Origin: Suillus spraguei
Lineage: Eukaryota; Basidiomycota; Agaricomycetes; Boletales; Suillaceae
NCBI GenBank assembly: GCA_016800925.1
Contig: JABCPU010000035.1
Location: 239,513 to 303,512, forward strand
Reading direction: 5' to 3'
DNA length: 64,000 nt
The notes beneath the pieces were generated by a model, which worked only from the letters and a program-made list of their open reading frames with translations, was not told where the DNA came from and searched no databases. Position numbers and translations under genes: made by a program. Below are positions 1 to 12,200 of this stretch, piece after piece (the first letter of the stretch is position 1; every line of letters starts with the position of its first letter).

Positions 1-204
1 ACAAAAGTATGATATCTGGAATCACTAAGCCCAAGCACTGGCTGTGGTTTTCAGAGTCACAATAACAGCTTCAACGAGAAGGCTGTGACAATCATTATAA
101 AGACACCAGGTAATGGTACAGATGCCATAGCACCGCTTGATCCTGGAGCGGGAAGGAAGTGCGCAGCTTCCGATTGTTGTTCTGACGAAGTCTCCTAACA
201 TATT

Positions 205-1482
205 TTACTCGTCAGTGCTGTCCTGTCGAGGGAAGAGGAGGCAAAAAACCTTGAATGCAGCAAGTCCCACGAGGACGCCTGCGGCAAAGAAAATAAAGGC
301 TATTATAAGCCAAATGAGGCCCCATGCTGATAGGGGTATTAGCAAAGGTTAACGTTCGCCAGAGGTAGAGGGCTTGACCTTGAGATGGGAAACAGCCACA
401 AACCCGAGCGAAGGCGGAGGCATCAGAACTATTAACTTTCCGCGCGATGGTATCATCTGAAGGAACCCATTAGTCTGACGCATGAAAACCATGAGGGTAG
501 ACCTACCTATTACGTCCCATAGCACATACAAGTCTGACATTACGCCAATAAACAAGACCTTATTGAAAAAATGAGCCTGGAACATGAGAAAGGTCCAGAA
601 CAACTCACGAAGTAACGCAATGCAACACTGTCCGCCACTAGCCAGAATACCACGATCATGCCAGACATTCCAAGAATGAGTAGCCATGTCCTTCGTAATC
701 CGCTCAGTACCCGTCCTTCTCCAGTTGAGCAGTGCAGGAACAATACTCACAGCCAATTCCTGCGCGCCCACCACAACGTGAAGAGGAAAAATACACCGAG
801 AACAAGACAAGCTACTTTGCTCGCATTGGTATCGAATCCGCATGCAATGAGACAAGCGCCGATGAATGAGGACCCGAGATATCCAGCAGGGAGGGTGATC
901 CATGGTATACCGCCCGACATGCGGGTCTCACCGCCTTCGTCGGCTGTCCAAACGGTGATGCGAGTAAGTAGAGGTTTAATGGCGAAATAAAAAGACAGCG
1001 AACTAACGATCAAGTTCGACGGAATGAATAGTAGCGCACGTCAAGATACCGGTGATTGCATGGCTCATCTAGGAAGTAACTTGACGCCTCAAGGCCTGAG
1101 CAGCGGGGAGATGAGCCTACCTCATGGAAGCCCACAGTAAGCAGTCTACAATCACATCAACGTATAACCTTTCAGATTTTTAAGAGGAACGTACTTGAAA
1201 GGGTATACTGCGTGTAGATTCAGAACACATCAGGGTGCTGCAGGAGGGTACGACATGAAGAGGTACGCACTAATCCAACTCAGAACTGGGACATGCCTGC
1301 GAACAAAAGGCTCAACCGTGGTCATTGCAGAAGAACTGGTTAGACGCTCACCAGAGAATAGCGATAAGTATAACATAGCAGCCTGCGACGATCAAAGTTG
1401 TCCTCTGAGTAGCATTCGGAGTCAGCTGCGTGGCGATGTCTCTGGTATGAAAATTGAAGGTTTGGTCGTCAAGGTAAGGCAT
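205..1482 (-). CDS. Peptidase M50B-like integral membrane protein
   Basis: Multi-exon gene on the minus strand, read from ATG 1482-1480 to TAA 207-205. The first exon gives MPYLDDQTF... and a membrane segment (TLIVAGCYVILIAILW). Later exons give HVPVLS, then LLTVGFHE joined across a 52-nt intron (1120-1069) to MSHAITGILTC, so the HExxH zinc-protease motif reads HEMSH. Further hydrophobic exons follow, with ITLPAGYLGSSFIGACLIAC, LFTLWWARRNWL, VALRYFV and FIGVMSDLYVLWD, and the C terminus is AWGLIWLIIAFIFFAAGVLVG...RQDSTDE. This layout matches the M50B-like family (PF13398) common in basidiomycetes: an N-terminal HExxH in a membrane segment followed by several helices. Family knowledge suggests an intramembrane zinc metalloprotease; the substrate is unknown. 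Exact borders of two or three internal introns are uncertain. The start fits the conserved N terminus, but an upstream exon cannot be excluded. Confidence 0.8.
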
Positions 1483-1794
1483 TTCGCGAATCGTAAAGAG
1501 AACGGGACGTGAACGCGTGAACAACCGACTAAAGGCAACAAAGCCCAAGAACTTGAAGAAGCACAAACTCCAAGCTGTACGCTCGCAGTAATCAACATGG
1601 CCCTAGCTAGAGCACGTGCCACACGCGCTTATACCAAGACATGAGACAGAAATCCATAAATCCATTATATGAAAATAGTGAACAGGGTACATAATAACAG
1701 CCCGAGGGTAACAACACAACAAATGGCATGAATGCGAATACATGATGAGGAGCACACAAGAACATATCAAATAATACCATGACCGGCAGACAAC
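1483..1794. other. Intergenic between M50B-like gene and eEF3
   Basis: This 312-bp stretch is upstream of the M50B-like start and downstream of the eEF3 stop. It should hold the M50B-like promoter and the eEF3 3' UTR. I see no coding signal or clear repeat. Confidence 0.5.
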
Positions 1795-4700
1795 TTAAAG
1801 CTCATCATCGGTAACCTCTTCACCCCGTTTCTTACGAGCCATGCGTTCCTTCTTAAGCTGTAAAAATAAAAACTGAGCACAATTCAGAGCGAAACAAAGG
1901 AAGCGGACTGACCTTGCGCTGTTCAGCTGACGTCAGCTTCTTTGTCTTTTTGTTGTCGATCTTGTTGCCCATGGCATCATATTGAACCTCCTCCTCGCCA
2001 TCCTTCTTGTCAATGCGGGGACCTGAACCCTGGCCCTCGACCCAGTTGTGACCGGAAGCCTCGAGATGCCCATCACGCATGGCCCACACCTCATGGCAGA
2101 GGGACTCAGAGAAGTCCCTGTTGTGGGTGATAACGAGCACACCACCTTCGAAGACCTTCAAGGCCTCGATGAGTGCAGCAAGCGACTCACGATCAAGATA
2201 GTCTGCGTGGGACATAAGTGAAAGAAAGAAGAAAAAAGTGAGCGAGCGTACTGGTCGGCTCATCCAAGCAGATGACGTGAGGTCGGCGCCAAGTAGCAGC
2301 ACCAAGAACGATTTTAACTTTCTGACCACCAGACAGACCCCTCATAGTGTTATGTGACACGAACTCGGGCTCCAGACCGAAGTCAGCAAAGTGCTTCTCA
2401 ATCTCCCGACGGACAAGAGGCCGCAAGAGACCGAGACGTTGGGCTTCGCGAGTATCTACCTCGAGAACTTTCTGCAAAGAGGTGAGCCTTCAGCATTAAG
2501 CAGTCGCTAGAAGCGAATAATACAAACCTTTTCGAAGCCACGCTTGATAAGCTCATCACGAGGCATCCACACATTCTCCGAAGAACTCATGTTCTTGAAA
2601 GAAACATCATACTCGTAGGACTGCTTCAATTTCTTGCGCGCAACGATCTCTTCAATGAACCTCTTCGAACCGTCCTCGTGGACATAGAGGGAACCGTCCT
2701 TCATCTTTTGTGCTTCGGCATCTGTAATTTGACGGCTGGCCTTCTGCATCTCTTCCAAATCCTCACCGGTCTGGTAACGCCATAGCATGTATTCGAGAGG
2801 AGTCTTGTCAAGGTGGTGGTCAATATGGTGGAAGGCGTGCTGAGCAACGTAACCGATGACCAAGTTGGGGTGCTTCCAGATTTCACCACCCTTGTTGGGC
2901 TCCATGTCACCGATGAGGAGCTTTACTAGTGTCGACTTCCCCGAACCGTTGGGACCAAGTACAGCAACGCGAGACGAAAGAGAGACTTGGAGATTGATAT
3001 CGTAAAGTTGCTGGACCGGTTGCGTGGGGTACTGGAAGCCAACCTTGCGCATCTTAAGCAAACTCTTCTCCTTGGTCTTGACACCTTCGAGCAAAGGTGG
3101 GTCTGGGAGCTTGAACTTGTAGTCCTCAGCAGCCTCAAGGGTGTAGTAAGACTTTGCCTCAGGGACGACCTTGACGAAAGCCTCAAGGTTACCGCGGTAT
3201 CTCTTGACCTTGAAGCGGTTAATGTGGAGGACATCGGTGATCGTGTTGTTGAGGAACTAGAGTCGTGCGAGACGATGATGGAGGTACAGGTCTTTAGGCT
3301 AACGAGGTAGTTCTCGAGCCAAGCAACGTTGACGACATCCAAGTGGTTGGTAGGCTCATCAAGGAGGAGGATGTCAGCTTTAAAGAGCATGGCCCTGGCG
3401 AGGGCAAGCTTCATCTTCCATCCACCGGATAAACTGCCAATGGCATGCTTCTGCCGCTCATCGCTGAAACCGACGAAGCGAGGGTCTCGACAACTTCAGC
3501 CTCGCCAGCAAGAATACGTGAATCAGAAAGGATGAACTGAAGGACCGACGTGTCGGCCTCGCTGCCATCGATGTCGTGCTCGACATAGAATGTGCGAACC
3601 TCATCAGGGGAGGGGAAACCCTCGACCTGTCCGTTGGTGATAGCACGCATGAGGGTTGACTTCCCTGTACCGTTCTTACCGCAGAGACCGTAGCGGTGCC
3701 CACGTTTGAGGCGGAGGGTAGCGGTATTCAAGAGAATCTTTGCACCGTAGGCAAGAGAGAACTGGCAGTTGCACAGGTCTTCACCTTCCTCCTCATCGTC
3801 AGGGACTGTGTCATCTTCAGTGTCCTCGCTAGCAGAGCGAACGACCCATTCCCTTGCAATGGAAACAGGGTCAGGAGTAGGGGTAAGGAATGCGAGGTAA
3901 GGCGCAAGTGTGTCCCACTCGGGAACGTCAAAGTTCTTGGCATTAACAAGGTTAGCAGCAAGGCGCGAGACATAGACGGCAGAAGCGTCAGTGGTGGAGA
4001 GAGTGGAAGCGCCTGCTTTCTTGTAGATAGAGGCGAGGGATGAGGTAAGTTGTGATGCCTCGGCAACTTTCAGTGCAGGGAGGTCGGTACCATCGCTTTC
4101 AGCGGGGACTTCACCGACTTGGCGGAGAGTGACAATGGCCTTTCCAACCACGCCACGAGCCTCGGGGTCACCAATGGTAGTCTCTACCTTGATCAAGCCC
4201 GGGAGGAGCTTGGGCAAGAATGGACGGACAGTGACGGGAGAGTCTACAAGCTTGGCCATGTTGTCGACGATACTATATGTGGGGTGAGATCCGTGTCTGG
4301 GAAATGAAGAGTTCAACACTTACACTGCAACCTTACGCTTTGTAGCAGTAAGCTTCTCTAGGAGACCACGAGACAAAAGGGGAACCATCAAGGAAAGAGT
4401 AGCAGAATCTACTTCGGAAACGAATGTAGTAGCCGAGAGGAGCTGAATGGTATTCGGCACCTCTTCGACAGGATTTATGAGGGCTTTAATAAGAGCTGGA
4501 ATAAAGCGTTCAATGTCCTTGTTCGAAACCAACGCAGTAGCCTTTGTAAGGGAATCGCGTGCAGCCTTCTTCACATCTGCTTTGGTATCCCAGATAGCCT
4601 CAGCAAGAATAGGAACGATGTCGGGCATCAGACGAGCGGTTTGAAGAGGTGCAGACACGACGAGCTGGTTCAGGACAATAAGCGAGCCAGTCTTCACTTG

Positions 4701-5177
4701 CCATTTACCGGCGGTTTTGATTTCGTGAAGAAGTGCGGGAAGAAGAAGACTGGTAGCCCATGGGTTCATGGTGGCTACAAACTCCCGAACTGCCTCGACG
4801 GCTGCATTACGAGGGGCAGGCATTTTGTCGGCGAAACCCTCAATGAGAGCAGCATATAGACCAGAATCGACGAACGTGGGTTCAAGGGCCTTAGTAGCGC
4901 CCGCCTTAGCAAGGACGATTACAGCATCGGCTGCACCCTCACGGGCAGCAGCAGATTTTTTGTCAGCAAGTGCCTTAACTGCGGCTTCGACGAAACCGAC
5001 AGCGGCAATGGCAGCAGGACCATCATTTTGCACGGCCGAAGCCAGGACCTTTGCGGCTGCATCACGGGTAGCTTTGTCAGCCACAAATAAAGCGGCCACG
5101 TCAATTTGACCGTCAACGGGACCCTTGAGAGAGGCGGTAGAAGGAATAGCAGGTGTGGTAGCGGTAGCGGCAGGCAT
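1795..5177 (-). CDS. TEF3: Translation elongation factor 3 (eEF3), ABC-F-type ATPase
   Basis: Ribosome-associated ATPase that helps release E-site tRNA during elongation in fungi; cytosolic. The start ATG at 5177 begins [19 protein letters not shown]. The N-terminal third is alanine-rich helical repeat sequence (HEAT repeats, e.g. [20 protein letters not shown]). It is followed by ABC1 with Walker [15 protein letters not shown] and Walker [18 protein letters not shown]2 has Walker [15 protein letters not shown], an inserted segment around residues [20 protein letters not shown] (the eEF3 chromodomain position), signature [16 protein letters not shown] and Walker B VICLDEPT with DRESLAAL. The C terminus is short and charged ([19 protein letters not shown]) where yeast eEF3 has a long lysine tail. 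Several short introns interrupt the gene, including 1912-1858 and others near 2207-2252, 2471-2528, 3257, 3410 and 4255-4320. The expected length of roughly 1,050 aa fits the family. Confidence 0.95.
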
Positions 5178-5179
5178 TT

Positions 5180-5238
5180 CTAGTATCTGAACTAGTCATG
5201 AGCGCACAGAAGACAAGAACACGAGATCATAATCGTAC
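5180..5238 (-). other. Likely 5'-UTR intron of eEF3
   Basis: On the minus strand a GTACGA donor at 5238 and an ACTAG acceptor at 5180 bracket 59 nt. Splicing would join an upstream AAAG to AA just before the start ATG. Highly expressed fungal translation genes often have such leader introns. No transcript evidence is available here. Confidence 0.4.
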
Positions 5239-5725
5239 CTTTAGCTGAGACGTTGAAAGTAAGTTTTCTTCTATGAAGTTGGGATTAAGCAAACAAAAGC
5301 TACAAGAGCGAGCTCTACGTCTACTGAGTGGCTAAATGCCTGAAAACAATAGATCAGTCACGAGAGGTTATATATACAGAGGAGGAGAGGACGAACCTCT
5401 ATTGAGATATGAAAAAGAGCAAGAAAAAGAAGTGAGAGACAAGTGAAGAAAAACGATCAGGCAACGCTCCATGCGATATAAGGCTACAGCCTCTTGCGGA
5501 GTTGGAAAAATCGAGATAATCTAATTATCTCACCTTGCGCCGGCCGACAAAAGCGGTGAACCGGCAAGATCGGTGATCTTACGTCACTGCCACCGAGCTG
5601 TGCAAGGGCAATGTGGGGCATTCTACTCTCACTGCCTTACCCCGCATCTTTGAATTATCTAACCGTCCTATTGCTCGATATCATACCTACAGGACATCAG
5701 AAAAGAATATGGGTAACATGTAAGG
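5239..5725. promoter_or_regulatory. eEF3 upstream region and V-ATPase 3' flank
   Basis: This 487-bp non-coding stretch lies between the V-ATPase subunit a stop (5726) and eEF3. Both genes run leftward, so it must contain the eEF3 promoter and leader. The + strand is purine-rich (GA) around 5380-5460, which is pyrimidine-rich on the coding strand just upstream of the gene, as is common in strong fungal promoters. No specific factor site can be assigned. Confidence 0.45.
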
Positions 5726-8700
5726 TCACTCCTTCTCGTCTAGCTTAGCAAAGCTCAACGGCGCGAACGACTGTGATTCAGAAAAAAATGCATCAGCACG
5801 CGCACTACACGCACATAGAAATAGATGAAATTGCATCACGTACATATCCCTCTCCCTGGTAATGTTTGCTGTTCGCTTCTACCCAGTGCAGACGAAGCGC
5901 GTGCAAAAATGCCGAGAGACCCTGTTTTTGGATGGGAATATGTCACGAAGAAAAGGAAGTATGAGTATATCGGATCCACGCCTTATGAACACGTTTGCAA
6001 CACGCACCTCCATGATGCACAGAATGAACACCGTTGCTGAGAACCAGAAAACAACCACCATTACGAGGGCGATCGTGCCGAAGATACCGGACAGTCCTAA
6101 AAATTTCTCGATTGTCATGGACCACAGCACCTCAGATAGCTGAGCATGCGCCAGTGACAAGGCCCATAGCCGAAGATAAGATGCAGTATGTGAGATACAG
6201 CCGAGACAGAATTCGATGGTATGGATTATCTGATGGATCACCACCTCGCTGAAGTCGTGTTGTTCCTGTAGATAACGATCAGTAACGACAGCACCCCTAC
6301 CTGCTGATTAATAATAACGTACATGCTCTTCCTCCATCTCCTCCACAATGACACGACCGTTACCTTCTTCTTCGATTTCCAGAACTTCATCTGTACTTTC
6401 ACGAGGCCCACCGTTACGGTGACCAAGTCCAACGTACCCTTGACCCTGGATTTTTTGCATCTCCTTCCATTGGAAGTACGGTTTCATGCACAACATCCAG
6501 GGCACGCAGACCACCGCGAGTAGAAGAAGCACAACCTGAATGAAACCTTGACCACGATATAGCTGTGCAGTCGCATCTACCTTTCCAGGTGACAGGATCA
6601 TTGCAATCAGCATGTTCAACAACGAGGGAGGCTCCGTGTCTCGAGTGGACCAATCAATCGACCATTTGTAAAGGATGCATACGACCAAATAGCCGAAAAT
6701 CGACTGCAAAAAGATCATTTGGGGAATGAAGTTGGCATAAATGTCAAGTGGGCGTTTGAATTTGATGTGATTGGGGAGCTGTAGACAAAGGGCAAACGTC
6801 ATCTAGAAAAACGTGATTGTTTGAGCGTGATAATGGAGCTGCCCCACGATGGAAATGAGAACATACATGAATCACTCCAAGCACGACCGACATCTTCATC
6901 TTGTATGAATTTGTAAACACGAGCCCATTATCCGCACCGTGCCAGGCAGGGTCCACCCCAAAGGGATATATATGACCATTAGAAAGGGCGTATGAAACTC
7001 CATTCGACCCGGCCTCGAGGAAGTCCCACCCCGAGTGCCAGATGTGGAGACTCTTGGAGAAAATGTCGTTATACATGAGGCCAGTGTAGACGGAAAACAT
7101 GCCCATGAGAAGAATGATATATCGACCACTGGTGTCGATGTTAGCAAGGGCATTGATTCAATCGTGTAAGAACTTACTAAAAGAACTGGCCGACGATCTG
7201 GTACGCACAACAATTTAAGTTAGGTGCTGCGTGCGTACCAACGAAGTTGACTCACCTCATCAAGTTCCTGTCTCGCCCATTTCTTTTCTTGGAAGATCAT
7301 GTACAACGCGGCGAAGAGAATAATCAAGCCATGCCCAATATCACCAAACATCACAGCAAATAAGAAAGGGAACGTAACAATAGCGAACAGACCAGGGTTG
7401 ACTTCTTGGTAGGTTGCAATGCCGTAAGCGTCCATGATGGTCTGGAAGCCTTCAGTAAACTTATTGGTACGCGTGAAGGTTGGTGGTGTTTTGCTCGTGC
7501 GCAACTCTTGTAAAATAGGAACAACACTCGTTCCGGACTCCTCCTGAGATTGAATGCGTGACTAAGAAGTTCATCTAGAATATACAACTGTCTTACCGTG
7601 GCGTGACGGAGTGCCATATGGATCATGGTAAGGTCCCTTGTTGGGACCCAACCTTCGGCAACCAGTGTCTTCCTCCTGACATCGTAGTTGAAAAGATTCA
7701 TTGTCTCATAGATCGCCTTTTCCTTGCGAACGACATCCTGCCACCTAGCCAGATGCTCTCCGATTCTCACCAGCTCGCTGCGTCTGTTGACACCTGTGTT
7801 ATACAACACTGTCTCCAGGTCTTCCAAGCGCGCGGTGACCTCGCGCAGAGAGTCTGATCGTTTGTCGGCATTAGCATCGATTGGATATAGCGTCGCACCC
7901 ATCGACTCTGCCACTTTTCGTATCTTCGCCAGTAAGGCGTCACCATGCGCGAAAATTATGAACACATTCTTGCGCGTCTCAGCGCCAGTAGCAGGATCGA
8001 TGAAGGGCTCTGTGATATCCGTGTGATTCATGTACAGGTTACCCCTTAGGACACGCCACAAGACACGCTCAAACGTTGATATACGGGTACGGTCGATAGT
8101 GCCAGCAACGAATCTACCTTCATGTCAATACAATAAAGGCAAGAGCATCCATGGACGTACTCAAGGTCAAACTGTACAGTGGATAAGTATTGCTGTTCCC
8201 GGTCATCATGTTGCAGAAGAGGTGCGGAGCTGTCATCAAAAGAAGTCCTAATATCAGTCTGCTGAGTTTCAGCCTACATGTCGTAAGTCAGTTCGAGATG
8301 TATGCGGACCTGTCAATCGAACAAGACTTGCCTTCTCAAAGAACACAGCAGTCTCTCGGAGAACATGCCGGGCCTCCACCAGCTCCCTCGTACGCTCACT
8401 TAATGTCTTATAGCTATCATTCATCTGCACGAGCCGCGTCTCATGCGCAGCGAGTGTAACATCAAGCTCGTCAATATTATGCGCAGCACTCGGTCCAACC
8501 GTGACCAACGACGCTGAATCATATAAAGGACGGATAGGAACCACATCCTTTTCCTTCTGAATCTGAGATTCAAAGAACCGAACACGTCGTGCCATTTCTT
8601 CCGTTCTCCGTATCTCACCAACAAAGGAACGTTGAAAGGGATTGACAGCAGGATTCAACTGTAGTATCATTCAGTAATATGACAACAGCTAAACAGGGCG

Positions 8701-8889
8701 CACGCACGTCCTTAAATTGAACATTTCCCAGTTCACCGAGCTCTGCAACTGTGTCATGGGCAACTTCAGTTGGGATAAGGAACTGCATCAAGCTCATCTG
8801 TTCCGAACCTGGTGAACATTGTCAGTAAAACAGAGTTATTACATTTCAAGCTCGCACGCACGGAACAACGTAGGGTAATCGTCCCCCAT
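5726..8889 (-). CDS. VPH1: V-type proton ATPase subunit a (Vo sector)
   Basis: Membrane subunit of the vacuolar/Golgi H+-ATPase that forms the two proton half-channels against the c-ring. The start ATG at 8889 begins MGDDYPTLF, then after an intron [20 protein letters not shown]. The N-terminal cytosolic half contains the coiled-coil stretch [17 protein letters not shown] and downstream [11 protein letters not shown]. The C-terminal half has multiple membrane helices, including [20 protein letters not shown], and the signature [20 protein letters not shown] with the essential arginine of the proton path. The last exons read [20 protein letters not shown] and, after an intron ending in [19 protein letters not shown] before TGA 5728-5726. 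A complete family member of about 830 aa is expected after removal of many short introns. Only one isoform is in the window, so vacuolar versus Golgi type is not decided. Confidence 0.93.
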
Positions 8890-9223
8890 GGTACTGGATT
8901 CGTACGTCTATCAAATAAATGAGAGCAAAGGTTAGAAGGACGTTGGAAAAGTACTTAATGCCGTTCAAGAGTCGAGACTACCGCTTATTTGACACTGTTT
9001 GTTTGTCATAAGCTGACTCAGACCAGCTTGACATAAAAAAGCTGTTCTTGAATAAGTCTACTCAAAATTTAAGTATGTATGGTACAACAATCATTTACGG
9101 ATGGGCCCAGAACCAGCCCACCCTGGACGGAAACTCCAATGCTTCCGCACAGGCTGGGAATATCTTCAGGACCGTGCGCGCCTAAAAAAGTAATAACAAA
9201 ACTTGTTCAACATGCCTTGCTAA
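8890..9223. other. Intergenic upstream of V-ATPase subunit a
   Basis: 334 bp between the V-ATPase start and the Dicer-like stop, both on the minus strand. It must include the V-ATPase promoter and the Dicer 3' UTR. No coding signal was seen. Confidence 0.45.
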
Positions 9224-12200
9224 TCATTCCTCCACATCCATATCCACCACATCATCATCGTACTCATCATGGTTCTGAGCAGATTCAGCCTCTCCGTCGA
9301 GCAATTTCTGCTTGGCAATAGCAGCAAAGCCCTCTTCAGTCTCGTCAGTGAGCTTCGAGGGAGTGGTATCATCAGCAATGATAGCTTCTGCCACTTCTGG
9401 GACAGCAGCAGCCAAGTTCCGCACGCAATCGCACAACTTTTCCAAAGACTTGTCAAATGTTGGATCAGCCAAGACAGTACGTGCCCGTTCTGCCGCAAGA
9501 CCTTTCGACAAAGATAGGTTGGTGGCTGTAATAGGACCGACAACCACTACATCATGCACGACCACAGAGACGCTATCGTTTCGCCGGAGATCGGGGTTAC
9601 TCTGAGTCTTTCTGGTAAATAATGGGTCATGAGGTTCCTAAGCATTCTTCCAGGGAACTCACTGGAAGGATATCCGCCTACATCCCGCTGCAGCTGCCCA
9701 GACCATTAACTCAGACACAGGATCCCGAGGTAGATCCGTCGTGAGAACTTCAAGCACATCGTTGATCACCGCTTCGACTATGACCGCCGTTTTCTCAAAG
9801 TCGAAACGAGTGTCAACTAAGACTGCTCCAACAATGCTTTCCAACACGTCACTCAGCGCTTTCGGCGGATCGTATTTCCATCCCTTACTGATGGTATCCT
9901 CAGGGGAGAGAGACATAAGCAAGGGAACGTGTCTTGTGATCGCGGTGCTTAGTTCAACATTGTTGATAAGCAGATGTTTGTGAAGCCCGAGGCGTCTCAC
10001 AGCGATAGATGCTAAGGTCGGCCCGCACACAGCTCGCGAGCGAGCAGCCGACAGCTGACCTGAAGTGGCTTCAGGAAACTTGTTGAACAGATACTTCATG
10101 ACGACGAGGTCAATGACAGCTTATCATATTATCAGTCACTGGCTTAGAAGCGAAATGTCGGGTTACTCACCATCGCCAAGGAATTCTAATCGCTGATAAG
10201 ACGATCCCGCAGTAGTCGCGAAAGAGGGGTGAGTTGCGGCTTCGATTAGAAGATCGCCCCGATGAAATTCGTATCCAAGGTTGGCTTGAAGGTCGTCGAA
10301 GAGAGGTGGTGCTGGCAATGGTTCCGGCGTACGAGAGTATCGCAGCGTCCAGGGAATAGTGCCACCCATGGTCATACCTAAGGCGTCTCCCGCACGGAGT
10401 GCCATATCTATCCCACCATGCAGAAAGGCAGCGCCTAACGTTGCCTCCATACAGTCCTGTAAGCTTCGGCGAGGGTACGCTCGATGAGCATGCCGTCTTG
10501 CAGATATGAAAGGCTCCATGCGATCATCATCTTCTGCGATGGTATAGCGCCATACATGGAGACTCTGACCCTCCGAGGTGAGGTACTTCTCAAGGCCAAT
10601 CTCTAATGCCCTTGCTAACAGAGTCCGATTGGACACACTGTTCTGGCGCAGCTGAGACAGCTGCCCCTCGTGTCGGTGGGGGTACTTGTTCATGACATGA
10701 ACGGTTGCAGCAAGTTTGAGAACAGAATCTCCCAGCGTTTCCAAGCGCTGGTTATTCCACGTTGCACTTGTTGTAGGCAAGGTCGATGCTTCAATGAGAA
10801 GCTCGTCCTTGATGGCAGGTAACCCTAACTCGAACCGTTCTTCTTGAGCGCGGTACAGGTCCGTAGCACGACGACATATGCGTGGAAGGAAGAGGAATGC
10901 ACGGTACACATTTTCCGAGAAATACGTGCGTCGACAGGCTCCTTGAGGGACAAGTAGTCCCGGGCGTGCCATTTGACGCTTATACTTGTCAAGGTCCTGT
11001 AAGCGGTGCATTGGTCGATACAGACCAGAAGGATGTCGTGGAAGGTAAGTGGCTTCAACCAAGGGACAGTCGGTCGGAACGACTGCTTCGCGGGTCTTCC
11101 TGGTCCATCTCTGTACGAAGAATTCTTCGTAGGTGGAGCAGGAAGACTCACGGGAGCCAGGTGGTGGTACAGACAGTGCTGTCAAGTCGTCTCGTATCTT
11201 GCGCAGAACCAATGCTCGTCCGAACTGATTGCAGTTCATGATCAGGGTGTGATGATAATCGTCTTCAGTTACAGATGACCAGTCATGCGTTCCTAAAGGA
11301 TCACGGACAACACGCGCCACTGCGTCAAAGTCGATACAGTTGTGAGGTGTTAGTGGAACGAGGAAACAAGTGATAGGGAGAGTGATGGGCCGGCCAGTGA
11401 TGCAGAACCAGATGCCCATTTTGGTGTACTCGTTGAGCATCTCCAACTTCTCCCATTCATCGTCCTCGTCAAATACAAGTTCGTCAGTGCACCGCATTGT
11501 AACAAGGCAGCCTTCGCCCATGATCTCTAGCATTGGTAACTCTGTGCCAGTGACGAGTCCTGCAACGTCAACGCCGTCGATGGAAATGACGTGCATCCTC
11601 AGCCGCGGCCCCAGAGCCCAAGGATCCCGCACCGGAACATCTATGATGTCGGGCACATCACTCACATCCAAAAGCTTTCTTCCGTCGGCATCTTCTAAGT
11701 TCCTCCCCTTGGAGCCAGCTGACGGAAGAAGGTAGTCATCGAATACTCCGAGTTTGTGAAGCTCCTTGACAGCCATGAATGCTACTGCGCGCCGGGCCTC
11801 TCGCTTGGAACATCGAAGTGGTCCGCGGAAAATCAATTTATCGATAGGGAGGGGTAGACTGGATGGCAGCTCAAGCACAGTGGCGTAGTCACCGCTGTAC
11901 TTCGGAAGTGGGGCAGGCGTGAATGCGTCATGGGGAATTAGGGAACAGAGATAATTCAGTAGACTGATAGCAGAACCGTATGTGAGCACAGCACCCGTCG
12001 AAGGACTATATAACGCTCGCGTGCGGCTAGATCAACCGGATTCTCCTCTTCTACTTCACCTTCTTCCGAGTCGGAAGGCGTCGGTGAAGGCGGCCGAGCA
12101 GGATTTTCTCGGCTCTGATAAACACGCTTGAGCTCGGGTTCGCTGTCAACAAAAATCTTGTAACGATTGAGGTGTGCCATATGCCCTTCCTGCACCATAA

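Noticed and set aside
349..903. 184-aa minus-strand open frame over the M50B-like gene
   Set aside because: It overlaps the real exons partly in other frames and its extra sequence matches introns. The family's conserved sequence is recovered only by splicing.
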